A DNA stretch of 64,000 nt from Hydrangea macrophylla (taxonomy: Eukaryota; Streptophyta; Magnoliopsida; Cornales; Hydrangeaceae), in contig CM066991.1 in the NCBI GenBank assembly GCA_033977485.1, forward strand, positions 57,345,350-57,409,349, written 5' to 3'. Positions 34,609-46,124 of this stretch are shown here, piece by piece (the first letter of the stretch is position 1; every line of letters begins with the position of its first letter). Below the pieces are notes generated by a model. The model made no database searches. It saw nothing but the letters and a program-made list of their open reading frames with translations, and had not been told where the DNA came from. Position numbers and translations under genes: made by a program.

Positions 34609-37600
34609 CTAGGTACAAAACAGAAAAGGATATTTCTCTCGCATCTCTGACTCCATTTCCCACGAAGCTTCTCTTTCGTCATGATGATTCCACTGAACCT
34701 TCACCAATGGAATCTCCTTGTTTCTCAGCTTCTTGGTCTCTCGACCCAAAATCTTGATGGGTCTTTCTGCGTAAGACACGCTGTTATTCACCTCAATGTC
34801 CTTAAAGTCGATTACATGGGGCGTCACGCCTTGATGATACTCCTTCAACATACTGATGTGAAAAACATTGTGAATATCTGACAACCTTGGTGGCAACGCG
34901 AGTCTATAAGAAACTCTTCCTACACGTTCCAAGATCTCAAATGGTCCGATATAGCGTGGCGACAACTTTCCCCTTTTTTGTCCAAACCTTACTACTCCTC
35001 GGACTGGTGATACTTTGAGTAAAACATGCTCTCCTACCTTGAACTCTTTATCCGTGCGATGTTTGTCTGCATAGCTCTTATATCGATCTTGTGCTGCCTT
35101 CATCTTCTCTCTGACAATAATTATCTTCTTATTAGTCTCTCGAACCATCTCCGGTCCTAGAAGCTTGCCATCTCCGACTTCAGCCCAACATAATGGTGAA
35201 CGACACGGCCTTCCATACAATGCCTCGAATGGTGCCATGCCTATGCTTGAGTGATAACTATTGTTGTAGGCAAACTCAATCAATGGAAGATGTGTCTCCC
35301 ATGAACTCTCGAAGTCAATTACGCAAGCTCTGAGCATGTCTTCCATTACTTGATTGGTCCTCTCGGTTTGCCCGTCGGTTTGAGGATGAAATGCTGAACT
35401 CACTTTCAGTGAAGTTCCTAAAGCTGTCTGGAAACTTTCCCAGAATTCTGCAGTAAATCGAGAATCGCGATCAGACACTATGCTGATGGGTACTCCATGC
35501 AATCGTACGACCTGTTGTATGTATAATTGACTCAACTTCTCCACAGAATATGTCATACTGTATGCTATGAAGTGAGCTGACTTGGTGAGTCGGTCCACAA
35601 TCACCCAAATAGAGTCATGGCTCTGCTGAGATCGGGGTAGACCTACCACAAAATCCATGGTAATGTGTTCCCACTTCCACTGTGGAATCGGTAATGGCTG
35701 TAATAATCCTGATGGCTTCTGATGTTCTGCTTTGACTTGTTGACAAGTAAGACACTTAGAAACATAGTCTGCCACTTCTCGTTTCATGCCTTCCCACCAA
35801 AAATTCCGCTTCAAATCTCTATACATCTTTGTACCTCCAGGATGAACAGTCAAACGAGACTTGTGTGCTTCATCTAGAATGTCCTTCCTCAATGCCTCCA
35901 CATCCGGAACACACAGTCGGTTCCTACATCGAAATCCTCCATCTGAGCCTACGCTCCATTCCTCGGGTTCCTTTATTGAAACTTTAGCAAACCACTTCTT
36001 CCATTCTTCATCTTTCTGTTGGGCTTCCAAAATACGACTGAGGAGCGTCGGTTGTGCTACTAAACATCCAAAATGGTGTCCTCCTTCTGTCTCTGTGGGT
36101 TGGAGATCAAATTCTGCTATAGTTTCCAATGCTTTCCATTCTCGAATCATGAGATTAGCAACTATCCCGCGAGGTTTACGACTCAAAGCATCTGCAACAA
36201 CGTTTGCTTTTCCAGGATGGTACTGTAGATTGAAATCATAATCCTTGAGTAACTCCATCCATCGTCTCTGCCTCATATTTAGCTCCTTCTGAGAGAACAA
36301 ATATTTCAAGCTCTTGTGGTCTGAAAACAAATCAAACTGTTCCCCATAGAGGTAATGTCTCCATGTTTTCAGTGCAAATACAATTGCGGCTAACTCTAGA
36401 TCATGCGTTGGATAACTCATCTCGTGTGGCTTCAATTGTCTCGATCCATATGCTATCACCTTCCCATCTTGCATAAGTACACACCCTAATCCTTGGTGTG
36501 AAGCGTCACTGTAGATGGTATATCTTTTACCGCTCTTGGGTATTGCTAACACGGGTGCCGAAGTTAATCTCTCCTTCAGCTCTTGAAATGCATGTTCATG
36601 TCGATCCTTCCAATCGAACTTCGAGTCCTTCTTTGTAAGACCAGTTAATGGGGCTGCGATTCTAGAGAATCCTTCTACAAATCTCCTGTAGTAGCCAGCC
36701 AAACCCAGAAAACTCCTAATCTCTGAAGCATTACTCGGTCTTTTCCAATCTAGCACTGCGTCTATCTTTGAAGAATCCACTGATATCCCATTATGAGAGA
36801 CGACATGCCCTAAGAACTTGACTTCATTAAGCCAAAACTCGCATTTGCTAAACTTTGCATATAGTTGGTTGTCCCTGAGTGTCTGTAAGGCAACCTGCAA
36901 ATGTTTTTCGTGTTCCTCCTTGGTCTTGGAATATATCAGTATATCATCTATAAAGACGATAGTAAACTGATCTAGGTAAGGCCTAAATACCCTATTCATC
37001 AAGTCCATAAACACTGCTGGGGCATTGGTTAGCCCGAATGGCATCACAAGAAACTCGTAATGTCCATATCTAGTACGGAATGCTGTCTTTGACACGTCTT
37101 CTGGTCGAATTAATAGCTGGTGGTATCCTGATCTCAAATCGATCTTTGAAAATGTCGTGGCTCCTTGTAATTGATCGAACAAGTCATCAATACGTGGCAG
37201 CGGGTACTTATTCTTGATGGTTACCTTATTCAACTCCCTGTAGTCTATGCAGAGTCGAAGCGATCCGTCTTTCTTCTTTACAAACAGTACCGGTGCTCCC
37301 CACGGTGATGTGCTTGGACGCACGAATCCTAAATCTTCCAACTCCTGTACTTGCTTTTTCAATTCTTGCATTTCCGTCGGTGCCATCCTGTATGGGGTCT
37401 TGGAGACAGGCATGGTTCTAGGTGTCAGTTCTATGCAGAAGTCTATCTCTCGCTTTGGCGGTAAACCTGAGAGCTCTTTAAATACGTCCTCGAATTCTCG
37501 CACTATCGGAACCTCTGTGATCGTGATCTCTGAGCTTGTGCCCTCGATGGCAGCCAAGCGACTAGTGAGAAAACTATCACTCAACGGGTTACACTGAAAG

Positions 37601-39105
37601 AAAAAAGGTTGACTTCCAGGTATCGTAAAGGTAATCGACTTGCTAGTACAATCCAAGATAGCATGGTACTTGGTGAGCCAATCAATTCCTAAGATGACGT
37701 CGAACTCCTTCATTGACAAGATCACCAAATCTGCGAATAGGTCTCTATCTTCTATGTTGATGGGACAGTTTCTGCATACCCTATTCAACTTAACAGATGT
37801 ACCCATTGGAGATACGGCATTCAATGCTACAATAAGGTTTTGAGGTGCTAAACCCAAATCTTGTACGACTCTACTAGCAATAAACGAATTTGACGCTCCA
37901 GTATCAAATAACGTTTTAACTCTGTTGCTAAAAAGAGTGAGCGTACCTTCTAGATTCTGATGCGCTTCGGCGTCAAAACCTGCTGCTTCCGGAATAACGG
38001 CATTCAGATGAGTCTTAGCAGCTTGTCCTTGAGCGTTGGGTCCATTGTATCCTCGGCGCGGTGCCTTGCACTCTCGGCTCCAGTGGCCTTTCTCTCCACA
38101 ATTAAAGCATATGACTTCACCACGATCGTGGTTCTTGGAAGTTCTGCAATCTTTGGCATGGTGGCCAGGTATGCCACAGTTAAAGCAACTTCCTGGACCT
38201 TTTCCTTGGGCGTTATAACCTCCTTGATGTCCAACAGGGACTGGTGCTTGTGGTGCTACAGTGTTGGCTTGCTGTGGTTGCCTCCGTGCCTGCTGTGACT
38301 TCCTTTCTCCATTCCAAGCGCGCTTATTATTCTGATAACGCATGGGTGGCCTTGTTCCTGGGACATTTCGTGATGGAAACCTACTGGTAAACCTCTTCTG
38401 CCTCTGTCTTTGTATATTCTCCATCTGTGTAGCCAACCCTACCAAAGATTCAAAGGATTGACTCACGTAAACTGCAGTCGTCTCTTGTAGTGAAAGAGAT
38501 AACCCTTGGTGATATTGTTCGTTCTTCTTTTCAGGTGTGTCCACCATGTGATGCGCAAAACGGGACAGGCGTTCGAATTGCGTTGTATACTCCTGAACAG
38601 ACTTGTTCCCTTGAACCAATTCCATGAATTCTTTCTTCTTCAAATTTCGTTCTACTAATGGAAAATACTTTGCTAGGAACCGTTCCTTGAACACGGTCCA
38701 TGTCATTTCCCTTATGGCTCTGTCTCCTAAAGTAGCCTCTTCCGCTTCCCACCAGTCTGCTGCGGCATATGTCAACTGAAATACGGCTAGGCGGCGTTTT
38801 TCGGCTTCACTGCAATCCATGGCTTTAAAGATGAGGTCCATCTCTCGTAGCCATTGCTCCGCTTTCCATGGTTCCATCATCCCATTGAACTTCTCTGGTC
38901 TTAATGCGCGGAAACGTTCAAGTAACTTATCCCCTGTCTGCCTTGGGGGTGGTGCTGGGTGGTTGTTGTTGTTTCCTACATTGTTTGAAGCCCTCTCAAT
39001 CCTTCTGACCAAGGCTGAGAGTAATCCTGTAGGGTCTATCTCATTCGGTATCTCCGTTTCTTCCTCGTTATGACCATTGCGGTTCCTCCTACGTCCTCCA
39101 GCCAT
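34609..39105 (-). CDS. Chromovirus gag-pol polyprotein, intact
   Basis: One uninterrupted frame. I start it at the ATG 39103-39105 ([13 protein letters not shown]); the frame is open for 35 more codons to another ATG at 39210. The preferred start is preceded directly by a splice-acceptor-like TTGTTTTCAG, and the extra 35 residues look unlike gag. Counting from the upstream ATG (subtract 35 for my start): gag with two zinc knuckles at about 341-354 ([14 protein letters not shown]) and 366-380 ([14 protein letters not shown]), protease [10 protein letters not shown] at about 434, RT catalytic [11 protein letters not shown] at about 750, RNase [12 protein letters not shown] at about 898, integrase zinc finger about 1119-1160, integrase core TMDFVVGLP at about 1182 and VSDRDSRF at about 1243, and a chromodomain-like tail ([20 protein letters not shown]) in the last 50 residues. 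All catalytic motifs look normal. Gag and pol are in one frame. Confidence 0.96.
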   Translation of the reverse strand: MAGGRRRNRNGHNEEETEIPNEIDPTGLLSALVRRIERASNNVGNNNNHPAPPPRQTGDKLLERFRALRPEKFNGMMEPWKAEQWLREMDLIFKAMDCSEAEKRRLAVFQLTYAAADWWEAEEATLGDRAIREMTWTVFKERFLAKYFPLVERNLKKKEFMELVQGNKSVQEYTTQFERLSRFAHHMVDTPEKKNEQYHQGLSLSLQETTAVYVSQSFESLVGLATQMENIQRQRQKRFTSRFPSRNVPGTRPPMRYQNNKRAWNGERKSQQARRQPQQANTVAPQAPVPVGHQGGYNAQGKGPGSCFNCGIPGHHAKDCRTSKNHDRGEVICFNCGEKGHWSRECKAPRRGYNGPNAQGQAAKTHLNAVIPEAAGFDAEAHQNLEGTLTLFSNRVKTLFDTGASNSFIASRVVQDLGLAPQNLIVALNAVSPMGTSVKLNRVCRNCPINIEDRDLFADLVILSMKEFDVILGIDWLTKYHAILDCTSKSITFTIPGSQPFFFQCNPLSDSFLTSRLAAIEGTSSEITITEVPIVREFEDVFKELSGLPPKREIDFCIELTPRTMPVSKTPYRMAPTEMQELKKQVQELEDLGFVRPSTSPWGAPVLFVKKKDGSLRLCIDYRELNKVTIKNKYPLPRIDDLFDQLQGATTFSKIDLRSGYHQLLIRPEDVSKTAFRTRYGHYEFLVMPFGLTNAPAVFMDLMNRVFRPYLDQFTIVFIDDILIYSKTKEEHEKHLQVALQTLRDNQLYAKFSKCEFWLNEVKFLGHVVSHNGISVDSSKIDAVLDWKRPSNASEIRSFLGLAGYYRRFVEGFSRIAAPLTGLTKKDSKFDWKDRHEHAFQELKERLTSAPVLAIPKSGKRYTIYSDASHQGLGCVLMQDGKVIAYGSRQLKPHEMSYPTHDLELAAIVFALKTWRHYLYGEQFDLFSDHKSLKYLFSQKELNMRQRRWMELLKDYDFNLQYHPGKANVVADALSRKPRGIVANLMIREWKALETIAEFDLQPTETEGGHHFGCLVAQPTLLSRILEAQQKDEEWKKWFAKVSIKEPEEWSVGSDGGFRCRNRLCVPDVEALRKDILDEAHKSRLTVHPGGTKMYRDLKRNFWWEGMKREVADYVSKCLTCQQVKAEHQKPSGLLQPLPIPQWKWEHITMDFVVGLPRSQQSHDSIWVIVDRLTKSAHFIAYSMTYSVEKLSQLYIQQVVRLHGVPISIVSDRDSRFTAEFWESFQTALGTSLKVSSAFHPQTDGQTERTNQVMEDMLRACVIDFESSWETHLPLIEFAYNNSYHSSIGMAPFEALYGRPCRSPLCWAEVGDGKLLGPEMVRETNKKIIIVREKMKAAQDRYKSYADKHRTDKEFKVGEHVLLKVSPVRGVVRFGQKRGKLSPRYIGPFEILERVGRVSYRLALPPRLSDIHNVFHISMLKEYHQGVTPHVIDFKDIEVNNSVSYAERPIKILGRETKKLRNKEIPLVKVQWNHHDEREASWEMESEMREKYPFLFCT

Positions 39106-39460
39106 CTGAAAACAACGCACAAGTTTTACTGCTAATATCCTTTGATTCCATACCGAGTCTTTATAGGTGGTTTTGGTGTGTACCAGAGTTAAAATATGAT
39201 AAGCATTCATATAGTGTTAAATGTCAATGGAATAAAGTGATATGACTAAAACCATTATATTAAACCAAAAAGATTTACATCAAAGTACTGCGCCCAAGGC
39301 CAGTACATACTATATAAGAGTTTAAGCATCTCCTAGGTGTGCTTACAAAAGAACATGTACAAAGTACTTACAACTGTAATATCTATAATACGAGCGACAC
39401 CAAACAAAACCAATATGTACATCATTATATAGAAGTAATAGCAACTCTCTGAAGATCATA

Positions 39461-40483
39461 TCAACGTGGTAGGGCATAGAAGTCTGCCTCATCGTCGGTA
39501 ACTGTAGGTGGTATCTCGTCCCCTGGAACGGTAACTACCTCCGCTGGCATAAAATCCAGCCACTGGTCAAACTCATCTGGTCCACCATCTGGTAATATCC
39601 ATCCTGGTGCTACGCCATCTCCGCCAACTCCATCCAAGTCGATGTCATCCTCATCATCTAGCTCTACAACCTCAGGTGGCGCATCGTCCAACTCAACAGC
39701 TAACTCGTCAGGCTCATCGACATCATCTGGATCCACATCGTCGTGTAGGTCAGGCTGTGCGTCGAGATCGTCCTGAATCAGCTCTATAACTGGATCGTCT
39801 GCGGGGTCCTCTAAGAACTCCTCCTCCTCCGGGTCCTCCTCAACATCAGCTGGCTCTGCCCCGTGGTCCTGCTCGGGTATCGGTACTATCACGTCCTCAT
39901 CAGCTGGCAGTACTGGATGATCGTATACATCATCCTCTGGTCCCTGAGCATCCTCTACTGGATCGGCCTCCTCGATCGGCTCGTCGTCGCTACTCGCTGG
40001 GTCATCCTCAATCATCATGTCATCGTTATCGTCATCATCTGTATCGTCACCGTCAGATGGGTCGTCTGCTGTGTGGCTACCGCCTACAAAATCCTCTCTA
40101 CTCGCTCTGTCGTCATCGCTATCTGTATCCATGGGGTTTGAATCTGCATCTGGCTCTGGTATGGGCTCAGGTGAGAATGGTGGTGCTGGTGCGGCCATGA
40201 TAATCGGGAAGAGTATATCGTCGTATAGTGCCTCGTCCTGAGCCATGCTGATAAGCTCCTGGTGGATAAGTATGGTAGTCTCTGAAGCATGAATTGACTC
40301 AAGCTGAACTCGATCTGGATACTGTAGTGCATCAGTATGCACGGCTCTCCGCATGTCCTCCTCTAAAATGTGCCTCGCCCTCTGGCGGATCCGCTGTCGA
40401 TATAGTACAGGGTCGGCAGGCTGGATACGACCGTCGAGAATATAGTGCCCTCCGAAATCATCGTAAACAAAGATCGGCTCCAT
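39461..40483 (-). CDS. Extra acidic ORF upstream of gag, same strand
   Basis: A 340-codon frame between primer site and gag in the young chromovirus. Residues 1-110 are a mixed region starting MEPIFVYDDFGGHYILDG, with an arginine-rich stretch (RQRIRQRARHILEEDMRR). From about 115 onward it is extremely rich in Asp, Glu and Pro, with runs such as DGDDTDDDDNDDMMIEDDP and EEDPEEEEFLEDPADDP, and ends EADFYALPR. No known domain is recognised. Most chromoviruses go straight from leader to gag. An acidic, disordered tail recalls histone-binding or activation segments, but that is only composition. The stop is about 355 bp before the gag ATG. Confidence 0.75.
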   Translation of the reverse strand: MEPIFVYDDFGGHYILDGRIQPADPVLYRQRIRQRARHILEEDMRRAVHTDALQYPDRVQLESIHASETTILIHQELISMAQDEALYDDILFPIIMAAPAPPFSPEPIPEPDADSNPMDTDSDDDRASREDFVGGSHTADDPSDGDDTDDDDNDDMMIEDDPASSDDEPIEEADPVEDAQGPEDDVYDHPVLPADEDVIVPIPEQDHGAEPADVEEDPEEEEFLEDPADDPVIELIQDDLDAQPDLHDDVDPDDVDEPDELAVELDDAPPEVVELDDEDDIDLDGVGGDGVAPGWILPDGGPDEFDQWLDFMPAEVVTVPGDEIPPTVTDDEADFYALPR

Positions 40484-40586
40484 AGTCCTGCAAGAGGAAC
40501 TAACTTAGTGTCAGTACTAATACGAGGTAAATCTTATGCTCATAACTTAAGGTATAGGACAATCAGTGAGCGCGTCTAAACCTAAA

Positions 40587-40598
40587 GCTCTGATACCA
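40587..40598 (-). promoter_or_regulatory. Chromovirus primer binding site, initiator tRNA-Met
   Basis: On the minus strand TGGTATCAGAGC, eight bases after the 5' LTR end, matches the complement of the 3' end of plant initiator tRNA-Met. Confidence 0.9.
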
Positions 40599-40606
40599 AA
40601 AATCCC

Positions 40607-43600
40607 TGTCACGCCCCGAAGTACCAAAAATAGGGAAAAATAAATTTCCTTTATGGGTTCGTAGACACGTGACTGGTTGTGAGTGTCACCTGATTGTCCA
40701 AATATGCTTATAATAATAACGTGATATGGGAAAGTGACTAAGTTCAGCGGAAGCAGAAATTTAAAACATCCAAGTCTTACATCAGTAGTATATTACAGGC
40801 CAAAAAGATATCCAAATGATACATATTACAAGATCAGCTAAACTATTACATTACTAACATAATAAAAATAGAACTACAACAAAAGAAAGCTCCAAAGTCT
40901 TCAACTGGCGAAACCGTAGCCTTCCTCGTAGTAGTCTTCACCAGCATAGTCTTCAGTAGTAAAGGCAGCATCTCGATAGCAGTTGGCTCCGTCTGGACCT
41001 GCAAAGGCTGGACGTGGAAGGTCCAGCGGCATGAAAAGCCGTTAGCGGTTAAGCTAAGTGAGGGTCCCCTTAAGGTTACCACCACTATAGGTAAGTTATT
41101 CTTCATCTCTTCTTATTCCTCGAAACCATATCTCGTTTATCATTTCTTATTCTCGATACTATGTCTTGTTCGTCTTTTCTTATTCTCAAAACCATGTCTT
41201 ATTTAAACCCAATCATTCCCTTTGAAACTTAACCCAGAACTGAACTGACCAATGACATTGACTGAAAGAAGACTTAACTCCAAACACATTTACTGGTCAA
41301 GAAAGAACAACACTCAACAATGAATAGTTAACTGTCGCCCAACTGGCACTCAAACTGTCGCCCAAATGGCATAAGTGTGCGGGACATTAACAATCTCTTG
41401 GTCGAACACGTCATGCCGATCCTCAGGTCGCCCGCACGTTACCGAACACGTCATGCCGATCCTCAGACCAAGGGTACGGGAAATTAATAATCACTTGGAC
41501 GAACACGTCATGCCGATCCTCAGGTCACCCGTACATAACCGAACACGTCATGCCGATCCTCAGTCCAAGGGTGCGGAAAAATAATCAACCACTTGATCGA
41601 ACACGTCACGACGATCCTCAGGTCATCCGCACTTGACCGAACACGTCATGCCGATCCTTAGATCAAGGAACAAAACATAACTCACCAATCGACTCCATGG
41701 AATAATCGAGAGACCAACTTCGCAAGAATTACCCAAACACGACACAAAAGTTCACGAATCAACTTTGACCAGTAGACACACGACTAGATACGAGGCCCAA
41801 TGTCCCTTATTCACATTAAATCTGTTATCGAAGGTTTTATCATTATTTTACGCATTCGCACGTTTCGTAGTTTAGTTCATTAATATCATCCATTTATAAC
41901 CGTTAATATTTCGCTATACGTCCGACATTCCGTTTTCCTCTCAATATAATTACGATGGAAACTTTCCCGATCATTTATCAACGCAATAATCGTGCCATAT
42001 AATATATTTATAGTTTGGGTATGAACTTTCAACAGTCATTAGAATATATTCATAACAATAGAAAACATAGTACGTAACTCATGGATTTATAACGTGAATT
42101 TAATACCAATAAACACATAGACGAAACCCTTAACATACTCATCTACACGATAGCACTACCATAGCACGAGATTTTCATAATAACACATGTACCGGAAAAC
42201 TAGCATCAACAATCAACACCATGCATAAACAAAACATCATACAAAAAGCTACACAATCTGCCATGATACATTTTCACTGTGTTGACTGAAACAATATGAT
42301 TTATTTGGACATGATAAATTATTTTGTAGATCAAACTCAAAACTAAAACATTGTAGATAATAGGAATATCTTCATGTACAAAAAAATCTAGCTTCAATAA
42401 CATTTTTGAGCTACTCAAACTATTTATTTAACAAGACATTTCTTATATCTCGGACTGTTCTGTCCCAGATTTATAGTACTGTATTGTACGTAACTTTCAC
42501 CTATTAAGGAGGGGTTTTTAGACTGAGCTATAGAAGGGTTATTTGTAGATCTATGAGTTAGCTTTCACCACAAAAAAAACCTAGCTTAATTCTCATTTTT
42601 GAACTGCACAAAACATTCATTTTACTAAACTATGTTCTGCTGAGAGTTTCAGTTTCTCAGATTTATATCACTGCGTTTTACATGCATTTCACCCATGAAG
42701 GAGTGATTTCTAGACTGAGCTATAGAAGGATTATTTGTAGATAAATGAGTTATCTTTTACCACAAAAAAACCTAGCTTAATTCGGATTTTGGAGCTCCTC
42801 AAAACATCAATTTTACTAAACTATGTTCTGCTGGAAGTTTATGTTTTCCCAGGTTTATAACACTGCGTTGTACATGCATTTCACCCATGAAGGAGTGATT
42901 TCTAGACTGAGCTATAGAAGAGGTATTTGTAGATATATGAGTTAGCTTTTACCGCAAAAAAAAACCTAACTTAATTCGGATTTTGGAGCTACACAAAACA
43001 TTCCTTTTACTAAACTGTGTTCTGCTGAGAGTTTTAGTTTCTCAGATTTATGTATTTGTCTTGCATGTCATGGAAACTTCAACACAACAACATCAACTTC
43101 TACCAAACATTAGTACATATTATATGTGTTCTAAATTGAGTTAGATTACTCACAATCACTCACAATTTACTCACTAATTACTCACCAAAGCTTGAAATTA
43201 AGCTTGATGTTGTTCTTGAGCTTGATGGAGCTTAACCTTCAACTTCAATGGTGTCACCTTCTTCTTCTCCTATATGAACTTATAACTCCAGCTCTAATTT
43301 CTTCAATTAAGTGCAGATTATAAGAGACAAAGTGTGTCAATTGTGTGCATGTGCATGTTATATATAGAAAGTGCATTAGCTTAGGTGTCATTTGCATGTT
43401 ACATGCATAGGACATGTGTCCATTAAGTGGACATGTGTCCAAAGAGATGTCATGTGGTTGCCACATGGCCGGCCATGTGGGGCCCACCTCGGGTTGCGTG
43501 CAACTTTCTCGGTTTACGTGCATAAGTTCCTCGATATGCGTGTCAGTCTCAATTTACGTGCAATCGGGTATTATTTCTAATGTCCGGGTCCAGGTACGGG

Positions 43601-43774
43601 ACTAAGTTAAATCTTATTATGGTCGAGTCGGTATGGTTACTACAGTCTATATGATAATACTACAACACGTCCATACCGTCACGTAATTAAAATAATAATA
43701 TAACAATATAGTGGGTCCAATACAGAAATTAGAAAAAGCTGATATTATAATGACAGAAAATTATAGGTGTTACA
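40607..43774 (-). repeat. Chromovirus 5' LTR
   Basis: 3,168 bp, almost identical to 31375-34561. The minus-strand TATA (about 43357-43368) would start transcription near 43330. A splice-donor-like GTGAGTAA lies at 43185-43178, about 150 nt downstream, and could pair with the acceptor before gag (39106). Confidence 0.95.
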
Positions 43775-43779
43775 GCCAG

Positions 43780-44940
43780 TAGCCTATCAAGGGCGGTTGA
43801 TAATGACACCCCTAAATCTGAGAATCGTCTTTGTAGCTTATCGCCCCCAGGTCAACCCCATGTTATATCAAATTTCCTGTCCGACTTACTTAGTGCATTA
43901 ACGTTGATGGGGCCAGAGTGATCCCCCAAATGTCCTCCATTTGACCCATAGCTAGGCCTCATATACATGTTCGATTACTCCTCTTTCTTAATTACCCCTT
44001 GCTGAATTGCGTCCTCTATCCTTATCCCCACATCGAAGACTTCAGTGAAAGTGTTGATCGACTGGAACGTCATCTTTTCCTGATACACCGGTTGGAGATT
44101 CTTCATTATCATCTAGATCTACTCTTTTTCAGACAGTCAATGTACCATCTTGGCTGCCTTTCCCTCTAATGACTCAGATATTTAGCAAATGATTCCTTGC
44201 TCCCTTGTTCCCTTGCCTGGTTGTTTCTGAATCTAGGACTGTGACATCCAAGTCTTGGTTGTACTTATACTGTACTATGAATGCTTCAACCACTTCTTCC
44301 CAAGCCCTAGTCTTGCTTGGTTCGAGTGTGAGATACCAGGCCAAGGCGGCCCCCGTGAAGGTTTGCTGAAATAAGACGGCCATTATAGAAGTGCCCAATC
44401 CACTAGGCCGAAATGCTCCGATGCATACCTCATATGGCTGCCAGGATTCCCTGTTCCATCAAACTTGTCAAAGATTAGCATTTTAATCCCGACAGGCAAC
44501 ATCTCGCGGACCCCATCGTACAACCCTTCTAGTTCTAGCTCCCCTGAGCTTTGCGTGTCACCCTCTCGAGCTTATCAACTTTTTTGGCCATTACCCTTTC
44601 CTTCTCAGTTTTCTCCCTCTCTCTGTCAGCTCGCAGCATATCAGCCCTCTGTGCTTCCTTATCATCAAACCAGTCTTCTTCCCTTACTGGCGGGGGTGGG
44701 TCTACAACTTGTGGGTTTGTGGGTGGCGGCTGGCGGGTCATTGCTTCTATCATGTTCATCATGCGGTTCATGTTCTCGGTCTATCGCCTCATGTGCTCTT
44801 CATACCTTTCCACTATTGCCCTCAACTCGGCCACTTCCCCGGTGTTTCCTTCATACACCATTTGAGTGTTGTTTTCTATCCTTACCAACCTTGCTTTGGG
44901 ACCTCTAAACCAGACTGTGCCCAAACCTGATGCTATTTTT
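43780..44940 (-). pseudogene. Ogre-type gag, N-terminal and core part
   Basis: Minus-strand gag broken by stops. The piece 44771-44535 starts MNRMMNMIEAMTRQPPP and has a Lys/Glu-rich helical stretch. The core, 44398-44174, has QQTFTGAALAWYLTLEPSKT and WEEVVEAFIVQYKYNQDL, typical of Ogre/Tat gag. It continues to 43780, where the chromovirus interrupts the text; DLGVSLSTALDRLLA runs up to the insertion and KGHLLPLEPR follows on the far side. Confidence 0.85.
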
Positions 44941-46110
44941 GACCTACAAAAGAATTTTAATGACTTTCAAAAAGACTTTTTTTATTATTTTTTCTTTTTA
45001 TCATAATCTTCTTTTGTTTTTAAAAGATATCTGGTGAAACTTTTATGAATGGTTCATATGTCACACGGATGCAATGCATGTGTGCATTTGTGCCTACTCT
45101 ATATGCAAAAGAAAGGAAAATTCTAGTGCTAACAAATAGAACATATAAGCACATAAGATCCTCACTCATGTTAAATGCGCCAATTTTACCTCTCATTATG
45201 ATCCTCATTACCCTTTTTCAAAGTTTGCCCATTTAGAAAACTTTTGTGCTTTCAAAATTAATTCTAATAAGGAATGCTTACAAAGATTATCAGGTTGAAT
45301 TTTTTGCTTTGAAACTCATTTTGAAAAGCACATTTTAGAAAACGGTTTCCAAGGATGTGAAAACATGCATCTCGATAATGATTGGTTTGGAACATTAATT
45401 AAGGGAACTTCAAAGATTTTTTGAAAGTATGACTTTTCAAGATAACCAAAATCTTATTTGCTTACGAAGGAGGATTTAAAATCCATTAGGTTGAAGGATC
45501 ACAATGATCGGATCATTACCGTACTTTTCATGAATTCGGATGCATACAAGGTCAATGATGCTTATCCAGCAAAACATAAGAGATGTAATCTTACAATCAC
45601 GGTTCAACATGTTCCCAAATGTCATAGGACATGAAGAGGAATTGCTCAAAAGTGACTAAGAGGTTACATATCTTTCATCAAGCATGTATCGTCATCATCT
45701 CAACTAATACTTTCCGGGCATACAAAACTCCCTAGCACATAAATCCTAATCGAGAATTAATTTCTTAAGTTTGAAAGGTTCTAACAGAAGCTATCATGCA
45801 AAGGCTGGGTTTTGGTCAAATAAGGGACCCCTGACATACATTCAATAGGATGCGTCATATACCAAACCATGGTACGAGATCAAGGGTGATTACATAGTCC
45901 CATGATAACTTGACCGACCGGGTTGCCCCGAGCCTCCAAGGTCATGGTCCCGTGCAATCGACTGGCGAGACATGCAAGTGAAATGCAACAGGCACATAAA
46001 GATTGATTAATTTGATAAAAAGGATGTTTTTTGAGTCTAATCCTCGAGTGAACCCAAAATCAAAAAAGATTATGGTCTACAAAACTAGAAATTCTGGGTT
46101 CAATCCCTAG
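44941..46110 (-). other. Ogre-type leader between primer site and gag
   Basis: About 1.2 kb of noncoding sequence. Ogre-type elements often have a long leader and sometimes an extra ORF here, but I see no supported ORF. Only short frames exist. Confidence 0.55.
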
Positions 46111-46121
46111 CAGAGTCGCCA
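46111..46121 (-). promoter_or_regulatory. Ogre-type primer binding site
   Basis: On the minus strand TGGCGACTCTGCTAGGGA begins three bases after the LTR. TGGCGACTCTG-type sites are typical of Ogre-like elements, where they are usually assigned to a tRNA-Arg. I did not check the tRNA. Confidence 0.75.
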
Positions 46122-46124
46122 GAT

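Larger units (their letters stand above)
31375..43774 (-). mobile_element. Young, apparently intact Tekay/Del-type chromovirus
   Basis: A 12.4-kb minus-strand Ty3/gypsy element with near-identical LTRs (31375-34561 and 40607-43774), primer site, an acidic extra gene, uninterrupted gag-pol, and polypurine tract. The duplication GCCAG flanks it (31370-31374 and 43775-43779). It sits in the gag gene of the Ogre-type element, whose coding text resumes across the insertion. By eye I find about six substitutions between LTRs over 3.17 kb plus one 19-bp repeat-number change, so it inserted recently. The C-terminal chromodomain-like tail supports a chromovirus. Confidence 0.96.

Noticed and set aside
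35861..38298. Plus frames of 60-126 codons inside 34609-39105
   Set aside because: Shadows of the intact chromovirus gag-pol on the opposite strand.
44465..44908. 147-codon plus frame
   Set aside because: It is antisense to the Ogre-type gag pieces, which match the family on the minus strand.
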